The notes: generated from the letters alone by a model not told the origin. A stretch of 64,000 bases of DNA from Anoplolepis gracilipes (GCF_047496725.1 NC_132979.1:9713001-9777000), one strand, 5' to 3'. Positions 1 through 11,186 are shown, counted from the stretch's first letter. A program made the numbers and translations.

Positions 1-1
1 A

Positions 2-3000
2 AACTGTAAACTATTTCGTACATCTGATTTACGCGAATGGTACAAGCAACGTGTTATCGAGCCCACTTTAGCATCTCTCGAAGAATTTCAAGAACGTGAT
101 AGTGGGTGGGCATTATCGCGTATACTTAATTTGACTGTAAATATAAATAAATATAATCCTATGCGTGCGGGATGTCATATTATATTACTGCGAAAGATAA
201 TGATGAAACGAGCGGTAGTTAACGTGCGATCCAAAGACAATGCATGTTTTGCATGGGCAGTGACTGCTGCTATGTATCCCGCTGAAAAAAGCGTTGAACG
301 AGAATTATCGTACCCGCGTTATACAGATGTACTAAATCTTCGAGACATTGAGTTTCCAGTGACTCTTAATCAAATTAAAAAGTTTGAAATTAACAGCAAT
401 ATTTCAATCAATGTGTATACCATCGAAAACGAAAATATTGTTCCTGTTCGTCTTTCGGAGTAAAAGAGGGACAAGCACGCCAATTTGCTCTACATTCAAG
501 ATGCGCAAGATATAGGACATTTCGCGTGGATCAAGAATTTATCCCGGCTCGTGAGTTCGCAACTCAATAAACACAATGGACAAAAACATATCTGCGATCG
601 GTATGTATATTTAATATTATTGATTTTTCTTCAAAATATATAATTATTATTCCTATTTTATAGATGTTAAAATATATATAATTATTATTTCTTTTTTTAT
701 TAGATGTCTACATTATTTTTATTCGAATGAGAAACTACAGTCACATACTGTAGACTGCGAGAAGATGAATGACTGTGCTATTCGATTACCGAGTGATAAA
801 GATAAGTGGCTCGCTTTTAACAACTATAACAAGAAGGAGCAGGTTCATTTCGTCGTGTATGCCTACCTGGAATGTGTTTTGAGAAAGACGGACAAAGAAG
901 AAGCAGAAAAAAATGTATACCAGCATCATCAAGTGTTTAGTATCGCTTATTATGTACATTGCTCGTACGATAATTCGTTATCCGCGTATCATTCTCGTCG
1001 CGAAGCCAATTGCGTTGCATGGTTTGCTGAAGAATTAAAAAATTTAGCAACGCGCGTGAAAACAAATTTATCTACAAATCTTCCCATAATAAATTTGACG
1101 CGTGAAGAATTGGAAAAGTTTAATAGCGCTACTCAATGTCATATATATGAGAAACCATTCGTGGAAGACGATACGCGCGTACACGATCATTGTCACCTCA
1201 CTGGGCGGTACAGAGGTCCCGCGCATTCAAATTGCAATCTAAATTATAAGGAATCCTTTTATATTCCAATTATTTTCCACAATTTATCCGGTTACGATTC
1301 ATATTTTATAATCAAGGAAATAGCGTTCAAAGGAAGAATTGATCTACTTCCGATAACTAAAGAAAAATACATTTCATTTACGAAAGATGTTAAACTTACG
1401 GAAGACAAATCACGAAATCACATTAAATTACGTTTGATCGATTCTTTTAAATTTCTCACAACAAGTCTCAACAAATTAGCATCTTTTCTCAGTAAAGATA
1501 AATTAAAAATTTTACAATCTGAATATCAAAATTTGTGGGTAGAAGACTGATTTGTTAACGCGAAAAGGTGTCTTTCCGTACGAATATATCGATTGTGTAG
1601 AAAAATTGCACGATACATGTTTACCTCTGCGCGAATTATTTTACAGTTCCTTGACCGATGACACAGTATCCGAGAGCGATTACGCGCACGCCGAGACTGT
1701 TTGGAACCGATTCTCCATTAAAACGCTAGGCGAATATAGCGATCTATATTTAAAAATTGATGTCTTGTTATTAGCCGATGTTTTTGAAAATTTTCGTGAC
1801 AATTGTATCAAGAGTTACGGGCTCGACCCTGCGCATTACTATACTCTTCCCGGATACACGTGGGATGTCATGTTGAAGCATACAAATATTAAGTTTGAAT
1901 TGCTCACTGACATCGATATGGTAATGTTTATAGAACGAGGTATACGCGGTGGTTTGAGTCAATGTTCCAACAGATACGCGCATGCTAATAACAAGTACAT
2001 GCAGTCATACGACCCATTGAAACCGTCATCGTATCTAATGTATTTCGATGTAAATAATTTATACGGATGGGCAATGTGTCAACCTTTGCCTTACGCTAGT
2101 TTTCAATGGGTCGATAATATATGCAATTTTGATCTATCATCGATCGCGTCCGATTCGCCTACAGGCTATATCCTCGAAGTCGATCTCGAGTACCCGCAAC
2201 ATCTTCACGACGCGCATACTGACTTACCGTTTTGTCCGACACGTGACAAGCCACCCGGCAAGAGAGAGAACAAGTTGCTCGCAACCTTATACGATAAGAA
2301 ACGATACGTAATACACTACCGCAATCTGCAGCAATGTACGCGACACGGTCTTCGCGTTACAAAAATTCATCACATATTACAATTCGCGCAATCTCCATGA
2401 TTACGTACATATATTGAATTAAACACGCAATTTAGAACAATGGCGAAAAATGATTTTGAAAAGAATTTATACAAATTAATAAATAATGCAGTTTTCGGCA
2501 AAACGATGGAAAATATGCGCAATCGCGTAGATATTAAACTTATAACAAAATGGGAGGATAGGTACGGCGCAGAGGCAATGATCGCGAAACCAAATTTTCA
2601 TAGCAGGAGCGTTTTTTCGGAAAATTTAATCGCTGTGGAATTGCGTAAACTCGAGGTGAAAGTTTTACAAACCAATCTATGTAGGTATGTATATACTTGA
2701 TGTATCCAAGATGTGTTTGTACGAATTTCATCACTATTACATAATTCCAATGTACAAAGAAAAGTAAAGTCATGTACACCGACACGGATAGTCTCATATA
2801 TCACATTGAGTACGAAGACGTGTACGAGAATATGAAGCGCGACATCGGCAAGTTCGACACGAGCGACTATGCGGTATACAATGCATACGGTATACCGCTC
2901 GTGAATAAAAAGGTACCGGGTCTGATGAAGGATGAAAACAACGGTATGATAATGACAGAATTTGTCGGGCTTAGAGCAAAAATGTGTGCGCTAAAAGTAG

Positions 3001-3258
3001 ATGATAAAAAGAATACGAAAAAGGTAAAAGGTGTCAAGAATAGCGTTGTCGCGAAAACGATAACATTTGACGATTACATGCAGTGTTTGAACGAAGGAAT
3101 TGAAATGACGCGACAGCAATCGACTATAAGATCAAAAATGCATAAAGTATACCATGCGGCAGAAAAAAATTGCTCTAAGTCCACACGATGATAAACGGTA
3201 TATAATACCTAAAAGTATCGATACGCTACCATGGGGGCATTACAGAATACCGTTGTAA
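2..3258 (+). pseudogene. Protein-primed DNA polymerase B (copy A), broken
   Basis: Replicates the element's linear DNA (family knowledge for Maverick pPolB). Visible in order: the end of an N-terminal domain running in frame into a region with the motif DNACFAW; a C2HC zinc finger split by an intron (601-703); an endonuclease VII-like zinc/HNH segment (1135-1245); exonuclease-type HNLSGYD (about 1280); polymerase motif A FDVNNLYGW (about 2044-2070); motif B around KLINNAVFGKTMEN; motif C YTDTDS (2775). Lesions: stop at 461-463, frameshift near 1548, stop at 2398-2400, frameshift near 2665, and a frame change near 3160. In the endonuclease VII segment the second Cys of the first CxxC pair is Tyr, so a zinc ligand is lost. 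The 5' end is outside the window. It cannot encode an active enzyme. Confidence 0.93.
601..703 (+). other. Spliceosomal intron in polymerase gene (copy A)
   Basis: The sequence has a GTATGT donor and a T-rich tract ending TTATTAG. The reading frame is open on both sides only if 601-703 is removed; the junction splits an Arg codon (CG|A) inside a Cys2-His-Cys zinc finger. Copy B has an intron at the same codon (46977-47049) with the same donor but a different length and body. This shows it is a true conserved intron rather than random decay. Confidence 0.85.
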
Positions 3259-3308
3259 AAAGAAAAAAGTGTATATATTTGAATATTATATATATTTATT
3301 GTTACGTC

Positions 3309-3965
3309 CTGTCGGCTCCACGTTTTTCCTCCCACGAAATGAACAATAATCGTCCGATCGGTCACAAAAAATGGATCGCGCAATAAAAAAGAATCGTTAT
3401 TATCAAATAATGTTTAAACCTACTAAAAACGATATCTAAATAAATACCGGAAGGGATCAATAACGAAATCCTCTAAACAACGAAACAGACAAACACAGCT
3501 GCATAATCTTAAGAAAGAAACAAATAATGCCTCTACGCACTGTCGGCTCCACGTTTTTCCTCCCACGAAAATGAAGCAATAATCGCCTGACTAATCATAA
3601 AAGGGATCGCGCGACGAAAAATATTTTAAAACATTGAAATCGATGTTCAAAGGAAACGACCGGAAAGGATCGATAGTGAGATCCTCTAAATGAATAAATC
3701 AACAAACACAGCTGCATAATCCTAAGAAAGAAACAAATAATGCCGCTACGCACTGTCGGCTCCACGTCTTTACCTTCTATAAAGATAAAGCAATAATTGC
3801 CCGACCAGTCATAAGAGGGCCGCGGAACGAAAAAAATGTTTTAAACATTGAAATCGATGTTCAAAGAAATGATCTAAAAGGACCGAAAGCGAGATCCCCT
3901 AAATAAATAATGGATAAAAACAGCCGCATAATCCCAGGAGATAACCAAATGAAGAATCTCCAAAT
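3309..3965 (+). repeat. Three tandem units of about 210-230 bp inside the solo LTR
   Basis: Each unit begins with CTGTCGGCTCCACG (at 3309, 3540 and 3753) and contains a conserved stretch ending in AAGAAAGAAACAAATAATGCC in the first two units. Units differ by small substitutions. Tandem units upstream of a TATA box inside a U3 region are often enhancer repeats; that role is inferred here. Confidence 0.85.
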
Positions 3966-4107
3966 TTCCTAAGAGGCCGTACAGAGCCCACCAATCAGCA
4001 ACAATCAAAAATAAGGAGGAGAAGGATCTCACCGAACGACAGCTTTTTACACGTCAAAATCTCAAAAATACTCCTGCCCAAATTGTTAACACGCCCTCAA
4101 GATTTAA

Positions 4108-4116
4108 TATAAAAAG
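4108..4116 (+). promoter_or_regulatory. TATA box of the solo LTR
   Basis: TATAAAAAG lies downstream of the tandem repeats and upstream of the polyadenylation-type signals, the order expected for U3-R-U5 on the + strand. Transcription would start around 4135-4145. Confidence 0.6.
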
Positions 4117-5095
4117 GGAAGACTCGCGCATTACGAACATCCAAAATTTAAATCAGTTGACAGTACAACATCAGATTCATTCGGCACAGATTTTTCGGTC
4201 GTTCGCTGACTCAAGCAATTCGTTTACACTACGGGAGTTCCGATTACGTCTTAAAACCTATTAGAGTCAGTGCTCAACAAATACCACCCGCCGAGTAAGA
4301 CCACAACTACACCAGCAGCTAAAACGCAACCAATCTGCCTAAGTAGTAAGTTTAATTTCTTTCTCTTTTGTTTCTTTTCTCTCATCGTCTCCTTTCTCCT
4401 TTATTCAACCCTGTTCTTTTACTAAGTATGCCTAAAATCGCGCCGACCCGCCGATTCTCGCGAGCCAACCGAGACTATAGATCGGACGACACGACCGTGT
4501 GCGAAATCGCGCCATAACATACATAACACTGTTCGTAAATCTTTATTATTATTATTTTTTTTCTTATTATAAACTATTGTACAAATACCAACCAGAATAA
4601 AATCTTTAGACTCGCACTCGTTCCCCTTTTTTTCTGGTTGATGACCTCCGTACTTTTGTAACACCCGCGATCCACACACACAAACACACACACACTCATA
4701 CAAATAATTCTAAGGCGGATTTGATAATATCAATAAAGTTATATGTATAATGGTAGGGATCAATTGAATAAATGTTAATTTAAAAATTAAATAATCGGTA
4801 AACTTATTTAACTCCCTCACTCCCTCCACGCGAAAGATCACACAAGGTCCCGTCCTGCGTAAAAGAGATTCGATTCTCTTACCAAAAAGGGACCACCGAG
4901 AGAGAGTGTTCGCATAACAGAGTAATAACCGTCGTTTACCTGTTTACTAACCTGCAGCTCGCTCGACCGAGTCACTCGTTGATAAGACTTTTGACATCGG
5001 AACAGTTCTTGTTACGCCCTTCCTCTGACCCATCCTTTCTACGGGCCTGGACGTAACATTATATATATGTAAACTTTATAATATTTGTTATACTT

Positions 5096-6092
5096 TTACA
5101 ATACATTATTTTTATGTATCCAAGAATTCCGTAAACTATCGAATCCCAACCATTTCACAAAAACTTCATCCCCTCTCTTCCTCAATATCTTTTCCACAAG
5201 ATATATATCGGGATTAGCAACGCGTTGTAGTTCGTATTCGTAAAATCCACCGGCGACGATTTCCGCGCGAATCTTTTAATATATATGTCACGGGATTAGT
5301 TTTCTGTATCTTAACAATTTCAAACACTTCGGTGGTCCAATTTGGTGTGTAGCCTTTTTCGAATAAAGTTTTGAATTTACTCATACGCACCTAATCGCCT
5401 ATTTTAAATTTCGCCGGCGCCGCAATCTTTACGTTGTTGTACATCGTATTTAAAAGTTTCTCCGCGACGGCTGGAGTAACATCGACAGGTCTCATACCGA
5501 TAGTGCGATGTTTTTGCGTATTGTACTCTTCAACGAGTCTCGATAGTTCGTCGATCCACTTGTAGTTTCCATTGAGCGTAAACATTTTCCACATTTTATT
5601 CTTCAAAGTACGATTGAAGCGTTCCACGATCGAGGCTTTCATGACGGAATGTGTCGAATAATGATTAATATTGTGTTTCTTCATGAGGTTTTGTACATTT
5701 GCATTGTAAAATTCTTTTCCTTGATTGGTTTGAAAATTTTTCAGGCATCTCGCATCGTCTCGAATTATCTCTGCAATTGCATCGGCCGTCTCGCTTCCAC
5801 TTTTACTCTTGAGCGGTACGACTCACGCATACTTGCTCAACACATCGATAACAGTGAGTATGTAATTGTATCTCTTGCTGACTCGAGCATACGGACGCAT
5901 CTGTGGCATCTCGACGATGTCGGCTTACCACAGATCATCGTATCCCCGCACTATGACGTGTCTTCGGGGAAAATTTTTTCTCGCTGGCGCGTGCAGTTCA
6001 TTTACCAACTGCCGTCTCTCCAAACTATGTTGATTCTTTGTTTTGCCAGTTTTTCTCGATGGTCGTTTGTTGTTTGCTTTTTTATCACTCAT
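5096..6092 (-). pseudogene. Retroviral-type (DDE) integrase with chromodomain, copy A, broken
   Basis: Inserts the element's DNA into the host chromosome (family knowledge). Visible: N-terminal basic segment starting at the ATG at 6092-6090, core beginning at RGYDDLW, a long helix with VERFNRTLKN, and a C-terminal chromodomain-like end with VFVKWLGF. Lesions: stop right after DDLW (CAA to TAA), stop in the GD*VRMSK linker, and several frame changes in the chromodomain. The second catalytic Asp is also changed: copy A reads TNQGKEF where copy B reads TDNGKEF. It lies convergent to the polymerase gene, with the solo LTR between them. Inactive. Confidence 0.9.
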
Positions 6093-6201
6093 TTGCGTTT
6101 ATCGTCCTTTAATAACCGTTCTTTAAGTTCCGTTTTTTCTATGTTTTTTCACGTTTTCTGACCCGTTCTTAATCCGTTCTTGCGTTGTTCACCGTTGTCC
6201 T

Positions 6202-6483
6202 TCACCGCCGTCCTTCACCTATTTGAAAATCGTTCTTGACCCGTTCGCAGCTTTTTTCACAGTCGTTTTTGACTCGTTCGTAGCCGCTTTTGATCCGTTC
6301 GTAGCCTTGTTCACAGACATCTTTTGAACGATCGTAGGAGTTCTTGAGTTGTTTGTAACTTTGAGTGTAGCCATAAAGAACGTGTTTGTAGCCTTGTTCG
6401 CAGCCCTCCTTGAGATGCTGATAGCCTCGTTCGAGGCTGTTGTTGCTGCTGCTACTAGGTCGTTCACTACCACTGCCACTCAT
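6202..6483 (-). CDS. Short repeat protein with about 11-residue GYExxKxxCE-like repeats (copy A)
   Basis: 93 codons, open in copy A. After a Ser-rich start the protein is built from repeated units such as GYERIKSGYERVKNDCEKSC, predicting an amphipathic, possibly trimer- or coiled-coil-forming rod. It lies between integrase and the fibre-like coiled-coil gene on the same strand. Copy B carries the same repeats but with the frame disturbed. The function is unknown; a virion surface or core structural part is a guess from position. Low complexity means the reading frame is less certain than for its neighbours. Confidence 0.5.
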   Translation of the reverse strand: MSGSGSERPSSSSNNSLERGYQHLKEGCEQGYKHVLYGYTQSYKQLKNSYDRSKDVCEQGYERIKSGYERVKNDCEKSCERVKNDFQIGEGRR

Positions 6484-6485
6484 TG

Positions 6486-6582
6486 TAGTTAGATAGCAGT
6501 TCGGTAATTCTTCGTAGCTGTTCGATAATTGTTCGCAGCCGTTCGATAATCCTTCGTAGCTGTTCGATAGCCGCTCCTAACC
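6486..6582 (-). repeat. Short tandem repeat upstream of the repeat protein gene (copy A)
   Basis: About five imperfect units of roughly 20 bp built on TTCGTAGCTGTTCGATAAT. A matching array is present in copy B at 51122-51215. It may be an expanded piece of the coding repeats or a leader region. Confidence 0.7.
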
Positions 6583-6585
6583 CGT

Positions 6586-6876
6586 TTACTGATGCTCATT
6601 TAGGTTGATAGCTGTCTCTGAGTTAGCGTTAGCCGCACGTTGAAGTTTGTTTAACGCAATCTGTAATGCTCGCACGTCCTTTTCAAGCGAAGTAAGCTTC
6701 TCGTCTGATTCTTTCTGTCGATTCATTAATCTTTTAACGCAGGACTGCACGTACAATTTGTTTACGGCATCGGTGTCAGCCTCAGGTTGCGCTACACGGC
6801 GAATCTTATGCGACCTCGCATCGAAGTCTGTAACGACGCGACACAGAGCGTTTTCGTGCACATAACTTTTTACCAA
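6586..6876 (-). CDS. Coiled-coil, possibly fibre-like protein (copy A)
   Basis: 96 codons, open. The N-terminal half has the motif IRRVAQPEADTDAVNKLYV, which resembles the 'A.P....DAVNK.YV' segment seen in tail-fibre-type proteins of many viruses (pattern memory, not a search). The C-terminal half is a predicted coiled coil with repeated Leu spacing. The start could lie further upstream, as the frame is disturbed before 6876. The homologue is at 51225-51500. A role in virion attachment is a hypothesis only. Confidence 0.5.
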   Translation of the reverse strand: MVKSYVHENALCRVVTDFDARSHKIRRVAQPEADTDAVNKLYVQSCVKRLMNRQKESDEKLTSLEKDVRALQIALNKLQRAANANSETAINLNEHQ

Positions 6877-7015
6877 TCTATCTCAAGAGCCGTTTGTACC
6901 GGTTGCATCATTTCTTGAATCGAATAAGCCAAATTTGTTGATAGGCATTTTTTTCCGACGCTTCGTAAAGTGTCACGCGACGCTGATCAACTGATTAGTT
7001 TTGTCGAGACATCAT

Positions 7016-8111
7016 TCAATTTATAATAAGACCATCTTCGCGAAGTTCTTCGATAATTGACATGATTTCATTGTCGTGAGCATTGTTACCGGCTCGACGC
7101 GAAGCATCCAGTAATCGCAGACAATCTACCAACTCGTTTGGATCGTTCCAATGCACGTAGTCGATCTTATTGTCGTTTAGAGTCATAGCGCGCGGTAGTA
7201 TACCTTTTCCAGCTTTTCTGTTAGAAAATAACGGTGCAATTACATTTTTATATTTATATCCTTTAGTCCCTAATACTGGATTATGTGCTTTGTTCCCATG
7301 TTTATGCGCATTCGTCGCTAGTAATATACTTTTATATTTAAGCAAATCATCTTTGGTGTATATTTCATCGTCGGGGATTTTTTTTGAAAATTAATTCATA
7401 GAGACCCGGCGTTCCCGTATATTTTACTTCATTGATAATTATATTATCATTTTTGTCTACGTCAAAATGTTTATCACCGAGGATTATTCCATCGTTAGAA
7501 AACTTAATGCCATACACATAATCCATAGCTTTATCTCTATCTTGATTCATAACAGTTAGTATATATTTTTGTCCGAGTGGACCTAAATGCTCTCGAAATA
7601 TGTTTACACCTGCGGACGTTTGCAATTCACGTTGAACCGTTGTAACCAACGAATCGGGTGTAGTTTCAAAAATTTCGTCGGCGGGTGGTTGCTTGTACGA
7701 TAATTGACGCGGTTGCGCAATTTTTATCTGAGTAGATGTATCCGGTATCGTTCGTCTTTGATTCTGTGTAGAAGTAATCGGCAAATCATTTAATGAGACA
7801 TTTAATCGTTTTTGCTTTGAGCTCAAATCATTAAATGAGATTCTTGGTTGTTTTTTAACTTTAATAATTTTCTTTTCTACATGATCTTTTTCGAGTATAT
7901 CAAACGGCTCGTTTTTCGATACGTCGGATTCTACATCGATGGTATTTTGAACAAGCTGTTTTAGAGGCTCGCTAATCGGCTTAAACTGTTTCTCCAACGC
8001 TATATCTTCCTCAATTTTACCAGTTTTTAACGCGCGATATTTTTTACGAATTGACTCGCTCGTCTGTGCAATTTTTCGCGCAATCTTTTCACGATCACTG
8101 TTATCACTCAT
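7016..8111 (-). pseudogene. DUF8207-like conserved Maverick protein (copy A), one frameshift
   Basis: Homologue of 51653-52729. The N-terminal half is charged, helical and low-complexity (REKIARKIAQTSESIRKKYR). The C-terminal half has a conserved globular domain with GPLGQKYI, DYVYGIKF, TPGLYELIF and a stretch ending around GYKYKNVIAPL. A one-base expansion in an A run near 7382 shifts the frame, so it reads as two pieces (8111-7365 and 7345-7016). I recall this domain annotated as DUF8207 in insect genomes, without a known function. It sits downstream of the ATPase on the same strand, which suggests a virion role. Confidence 0.7.
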
Positions 8112-8163
8112 GTTTTTTTATGTAGACATTGCTCTGTCAATGTTTCGATAGCAACTGATCATT

Positions 8164-8850
8164 TTACGGTACCGCAAATTCATTAAAACCTCTTCTGTAA
8201 CGTCCATTGCTCATTGAACTGTCTTTGTCAATTACTAGAAATCCATACTTGTGCTGCCAACATTTTTGACATAACACGCTAAAATCATCGTACGACATGT
8301 CAGTATTTACATGATCGTTGTACACATGTCGCAAGTTTGTACCGTCTTGTTTAAATAAAATCAACAGATTAGCATTGTCGCGTATAAGATGCTTGGGTAT
8401 CTTGGCATACGTTTGACAGAGATAGAAACAATCGACGCTTGAGTGTCAACCCATTGAGAAGTACTCTCTTATCGTATCTTGCTTGTCACATGCCACGTCA
8501 TCAAAGATAAAAACCAAATTCGGAAGCGCCTCTCTCGATGGAATGACATCGCTGTTATTAGAGAACGTAAAGTAACCAATTTCATCTATCGATGATAGTA
8601 AATTTTCCAAATATTGATATTTTGGTTGTTGAAGCGATTTTAAATATATGTATAAATTTTCAAAGCGTATGCCGTTTGGACTTTCTATCAAGCTTATCAA
8701 CAAGTTAGTTTTACCACAATTCGAAGGGCCGCAAATGAGACCGCGTATTGTATTCGATAACATTTTTCCATGTTTGTGTATTTCTTTTTCAGTCATTAGC
8801 CTATTGTCAAAATTTGTTACTTTAATTACCGTTGGTTGTAGCACGAATCG
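8164..8850 (-). pseudogene. A32/FtsK-like genome-packaging ATPase (copy A), broken
   Basis: ATP-driven motor that packs DNA into capsids (family knowledge). Walker A GPSNCGKTN and Walker B VFIFDDVA are intact in sequence. A TGA (CGA to TGA) at about 8450 stops the frame after EYFSMG, and the rest of the protein (8364-8164) continues in the same frame. The Met that starts copy B is Ile here, so the normal start codon is also gone. Dead copy. Confidence 0.9.
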
Positions 8851-8910
8851 TATGACTTGTCTAATCAGACTTAACGATACTTTCCTAGGAGGAGGAGGGG
8901 GAGGAGAGCC

Positions 8911-8919
8911 TATTTATAG
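8911..8919 (+). promoter_or_regulatory. TATTTATAG element in the divergent ATPase / structural gene promoter (copy A)
   Basis: TATTTATAG sits 35 nt before the first rightward structural gene (ATG 8954). The same 9-mer occurs 36 nt before the matching gene in copy B (53526-53534). Conservation in position makes it a likely TATA element. Confidence 0.6.
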
Positions 8920-8953
8920 ATACGCATCAAATCGAAACCGCTCAGTATGAAAC

Positions 8954-9210
8954 ATGTTTCTTTCACTGTCGGATGACTGTGGTATTCTCAACCTTACCTC
9001 ACAACAGTTACGATATATACCGAAGATTATTTTATTGAAACAGTTTGGTCGTTACGTGGAACGTCTGTGGGATAAACTTCCGGAATACATAAAGGCGGAT
9101 TCGGAGGTTCAGACCTATCGTCGCTGTTATTAACATTACAATCGACCGTACGAACACACATTGACGGTCCAGCGCCGATAATAAAAAATTGTTACGAATG
9201 TCAGCGAAAA
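8954..9210 (+). pseudogene. Small conserved gene between ATPase and PLA2-like gene (copy A), truncated
   Basis: Homologue of the 87-aa gene at 53570-53833. It keeps WDKLPEYIKADSEVQTYRRC, then hits TAA at 9131-9133 and further frame damage. Function unknown; it is the first gene of the rightward structural block. Confidence 0.75.
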
Positions 9211-9498
9211 CCGTAAGAGGCTGTGGTCTGTTGAATCGCGCGATAAACGCACTCCCTATCGAATTACATATTCCTGGATATCAGTTTTGCGGACCGGGAA
9301 CTCGTTTACAAGAACGATTAGCTAGAGGCGATTGAGGCATCAACCCATTGGACGTCACGTGTCGTGAACACGATTTAGCTTACTCGCGAAGCAACGACCT
9401 CGGCAAACGACACGTAGCGGATCGTATCTCGCGCCATACAAATACGGACGAGGAGTCTCAATGAGAAAGAAGAAAAAAAAAAGTCAAAGAGACATTAA
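9198..9498 (+). pseudogene. PLA2/pX-like virion protein (copy A), internally deleted
   Basis: Keeps the start, the calcium-loop segment YQFCGPGTRL and the catalytic segment CREHDLAY of a parvovirus-VP1-type phospholipase A2. A TGA follows ARGD. The middle, covering the basic and hydrophobic pX-like part of copy B, is deleted, joining directly to the Lys-rich tail at about 9430. It encodes no complete protein. Confidence 0.85.
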
Positions 9499-9500
9499 AA

Positions 9501-10393
9501 ATGCCAGAGGGTGCAACTACCAACGTACAACTGCTACAACTAGCAAAATGTATGCGCATTCCGTATTTTAGAGATGTTTTTATGCGTGACTCATTAGCGA
9601 TCGGCGGTATATATCAAAACGAGAGCGGCATCATAAATTTGGATAACGCTAAAGGCTCGGGTACTCACTGGGTAGCGTATGCAAAGAGAGGGAATCGCGC
9701 TATGTATTTTGACAGTTTTGGCAATCTTCGTCCGCCGAATGAATTGATACGATATTTAAGTGTGTCAAAAATAGATTATAATCACATATCCTATCAAACT
9801 TATAATCAGCATCTGCGGACAATAGTGCTTTACAGTTTCTCCGAACGGTCGATGCACGCGAATTTAAATTTTAACACATACACATTATAAGTATGAAAAC
9901 ACATTTTGAATAAAAATTATATATTAAAACGATATATATTAAACATATATATCGCTATGTGTCTTCTTTATAAAATCCTATCCTTCTTCCTGTATATTAT
10001 ATAATAAGTTACATTTATATATATTTTTTAATCGAAATGCGTAGTTAATCTGAGCTATTATATTGAAAATGTGTCAAGAATATTTTTAATATCTTAATAA
10101 GTTACGTTTATATTTTTTTACTGCAGCCTTCTCCTTTGTTCTCTCCTTTCCTTACACTTCATACTCTCCTTGTCCTACGCCTATAGCGCTGCCTTTTTCC
10201 CACCATCATGCTCTCCTTGTCTTACGCCTATAGCGCTGCCCTTTTCTCACCATCATGCTCTCCTTGTCTTACACATACAGCGCCTTCCTTCTTACACCAC
10301 GTCGTACTCTCCTTGTCCTACGCTCTATTGTGCTTACAGTTTCTCCGAGCGGTCGATGCACGCGAATTTAAAGATATACATTGCGGTATTTAA
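9501..10393 (+). pseudogene. Adenain-type cysteine protease (copy A), broken and interrupted
   Basis: Copy B homologue at 54456-54845 is intact. Here the His motif GTHWVA and acid motif YFDSFG survive. A 2-base deletion near 9810 shifts the frame just before the catalytic Cys, which is lost. A repeat insertion follows, and the true C-terminal end (motif VDAREFKDIHC) is found again at 10331-10393, with about 40 bp of gene sequence present on both sides of the insertion. Confidence 0.88.
9868..10330. mobile_element. Repeat insertion with long flanking duplication in the protease gene (copy A)
   Basis: About 460 bp: an AT-rich first half and a CT-rich second half with repeated CTCTCCTTGTCCTACGCC-like units. 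About 40 bp of protease sequence (GTTTCTCCGA to GCGAATTTAAA) lies on each side, i.e. a long target-site duplication. Related CT-rich units occur at 13345-13625 and 16108-16665. The mechanism (non-LTR-like insertion versus tandem duplication followed by repeat expansion) is open. Confidence 0.65.
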
Positions 10394-10422
10394 CTTAGTA
10401 TTCGTTAAACAGTTTGGTCAAC

Positions 10423-11180
10423 ATGTCTATGACATTCACGCTGACTGGGAAGAGCAGCGTTCTCGCGGCAAATTACTCTCCCACCGTAGATTTAAGCGAT
10501 GATGAATACGAGCTCGGTCTAGCGGATTTTGAGAGTTATCAAACGATATCGAACGTGAATTCCTCTAATAATAAATTTTACTTTGGCAAAGACGATGCGG
10601 AAATTACGATTCCCGAGGGATCGTACGAGCTGCAAGTGATACATGAATTTAAAAAAAAAACAATTTCACGAAAACGTTCGCAACACACAGATCGTGATGG
10701 TGGTAAAAAACACACTGACGACGACGATGACTTTGAGGCTGGAGAATGGCCTATAATGCTCCGCGCTAATTACAATACGATGAAAAACGAGATCAAATGC
10801 GCCTACAGAATAAATTTTAGCAAGCCTAACAACATTGGATCGCTGCTAGGATTCTCGAACCGTATATTGCAGCTGCAAAAATGGTACGAGTCGGACATGC
10901 CGATTAACATTATCAACGTGAACATTATCCGCATCGAATGTAATGTCACCGCGGGTGCGTACAACAACGGTAAACTCGTTCATACGATACATGAATTTTC
11001 ACGAGGGTACCACTAGGATATAAGATATCGGAAACACCAGCGCACATCATTAACCTACTGATCATCGTACGGAGCATTACGGATTTAACGTTACGCGTTG
11101 TCGATCAGGAAGGACGATTACTCGATTTTCGAGGAGAAGAGATCACCATTAGAGTGCATGTACGACGGCGGCAAAATTAG
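10423..11180 (+). pseudogene. Minor capsid (penton-like) protein (copy A), one frameshift
   Basis: Starts MSMTFTLTGKSS. The protein is about 250 aa and beta-rich, consistent with a single jelly-roll vertex protein by position next to the major capsid gene (inference). It is open from 10423 to 11016; one missing C near 11003 (ACGAGGG versus ACCGAGGG in copy B) shifts the frame, and the remaining 50 codons continue in the other frame to the stop at 11178-11180. An acidic insert of His/Asp residues (KKHTDDDDDFEAGEW) lies at mid-length. Confidence 0.78.
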
Positions 11181-11186
11181 CGTGTG

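Larger units (their letters stand above)
3300..5058. mobile_element. Solo LTR of a retrotransposon inserted in copy A
   Basis: Ends are TGTTACGTCC and GGACGTAACA, i.e. TG...CA with perfect inverted tips. It is flanked by a 4-bp duplication TTAT (3296-3299 and 5059-5062). No gag, pol or second LTR is present, so it is a recombined solo LTR, unusually long at 1759 bp. Inside are three tandem units (3309-3965), a TATA box (4108), and AATAAA-type signals near 4597 and 4731. Copy B has no insertion between polymerase and integrase, so the LTR arrived after the two copies separated. Superfamily (Gypsy or BEL/Pao) cannot be told from an LTR alone. Confidence 0.85.

Noticed and set aside
4422..4703. 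93-codon minus frame inside the solo LTR
   Set aside because: Contains a translated CA microsatellite and no family features; LTRs do not normally code here.
5649..6161. 170-codon plus-strand frame opposite the integrase
   Set aside because: Antisense shadow of the integrase gene, which shows catalytic motifs on the minus strand.
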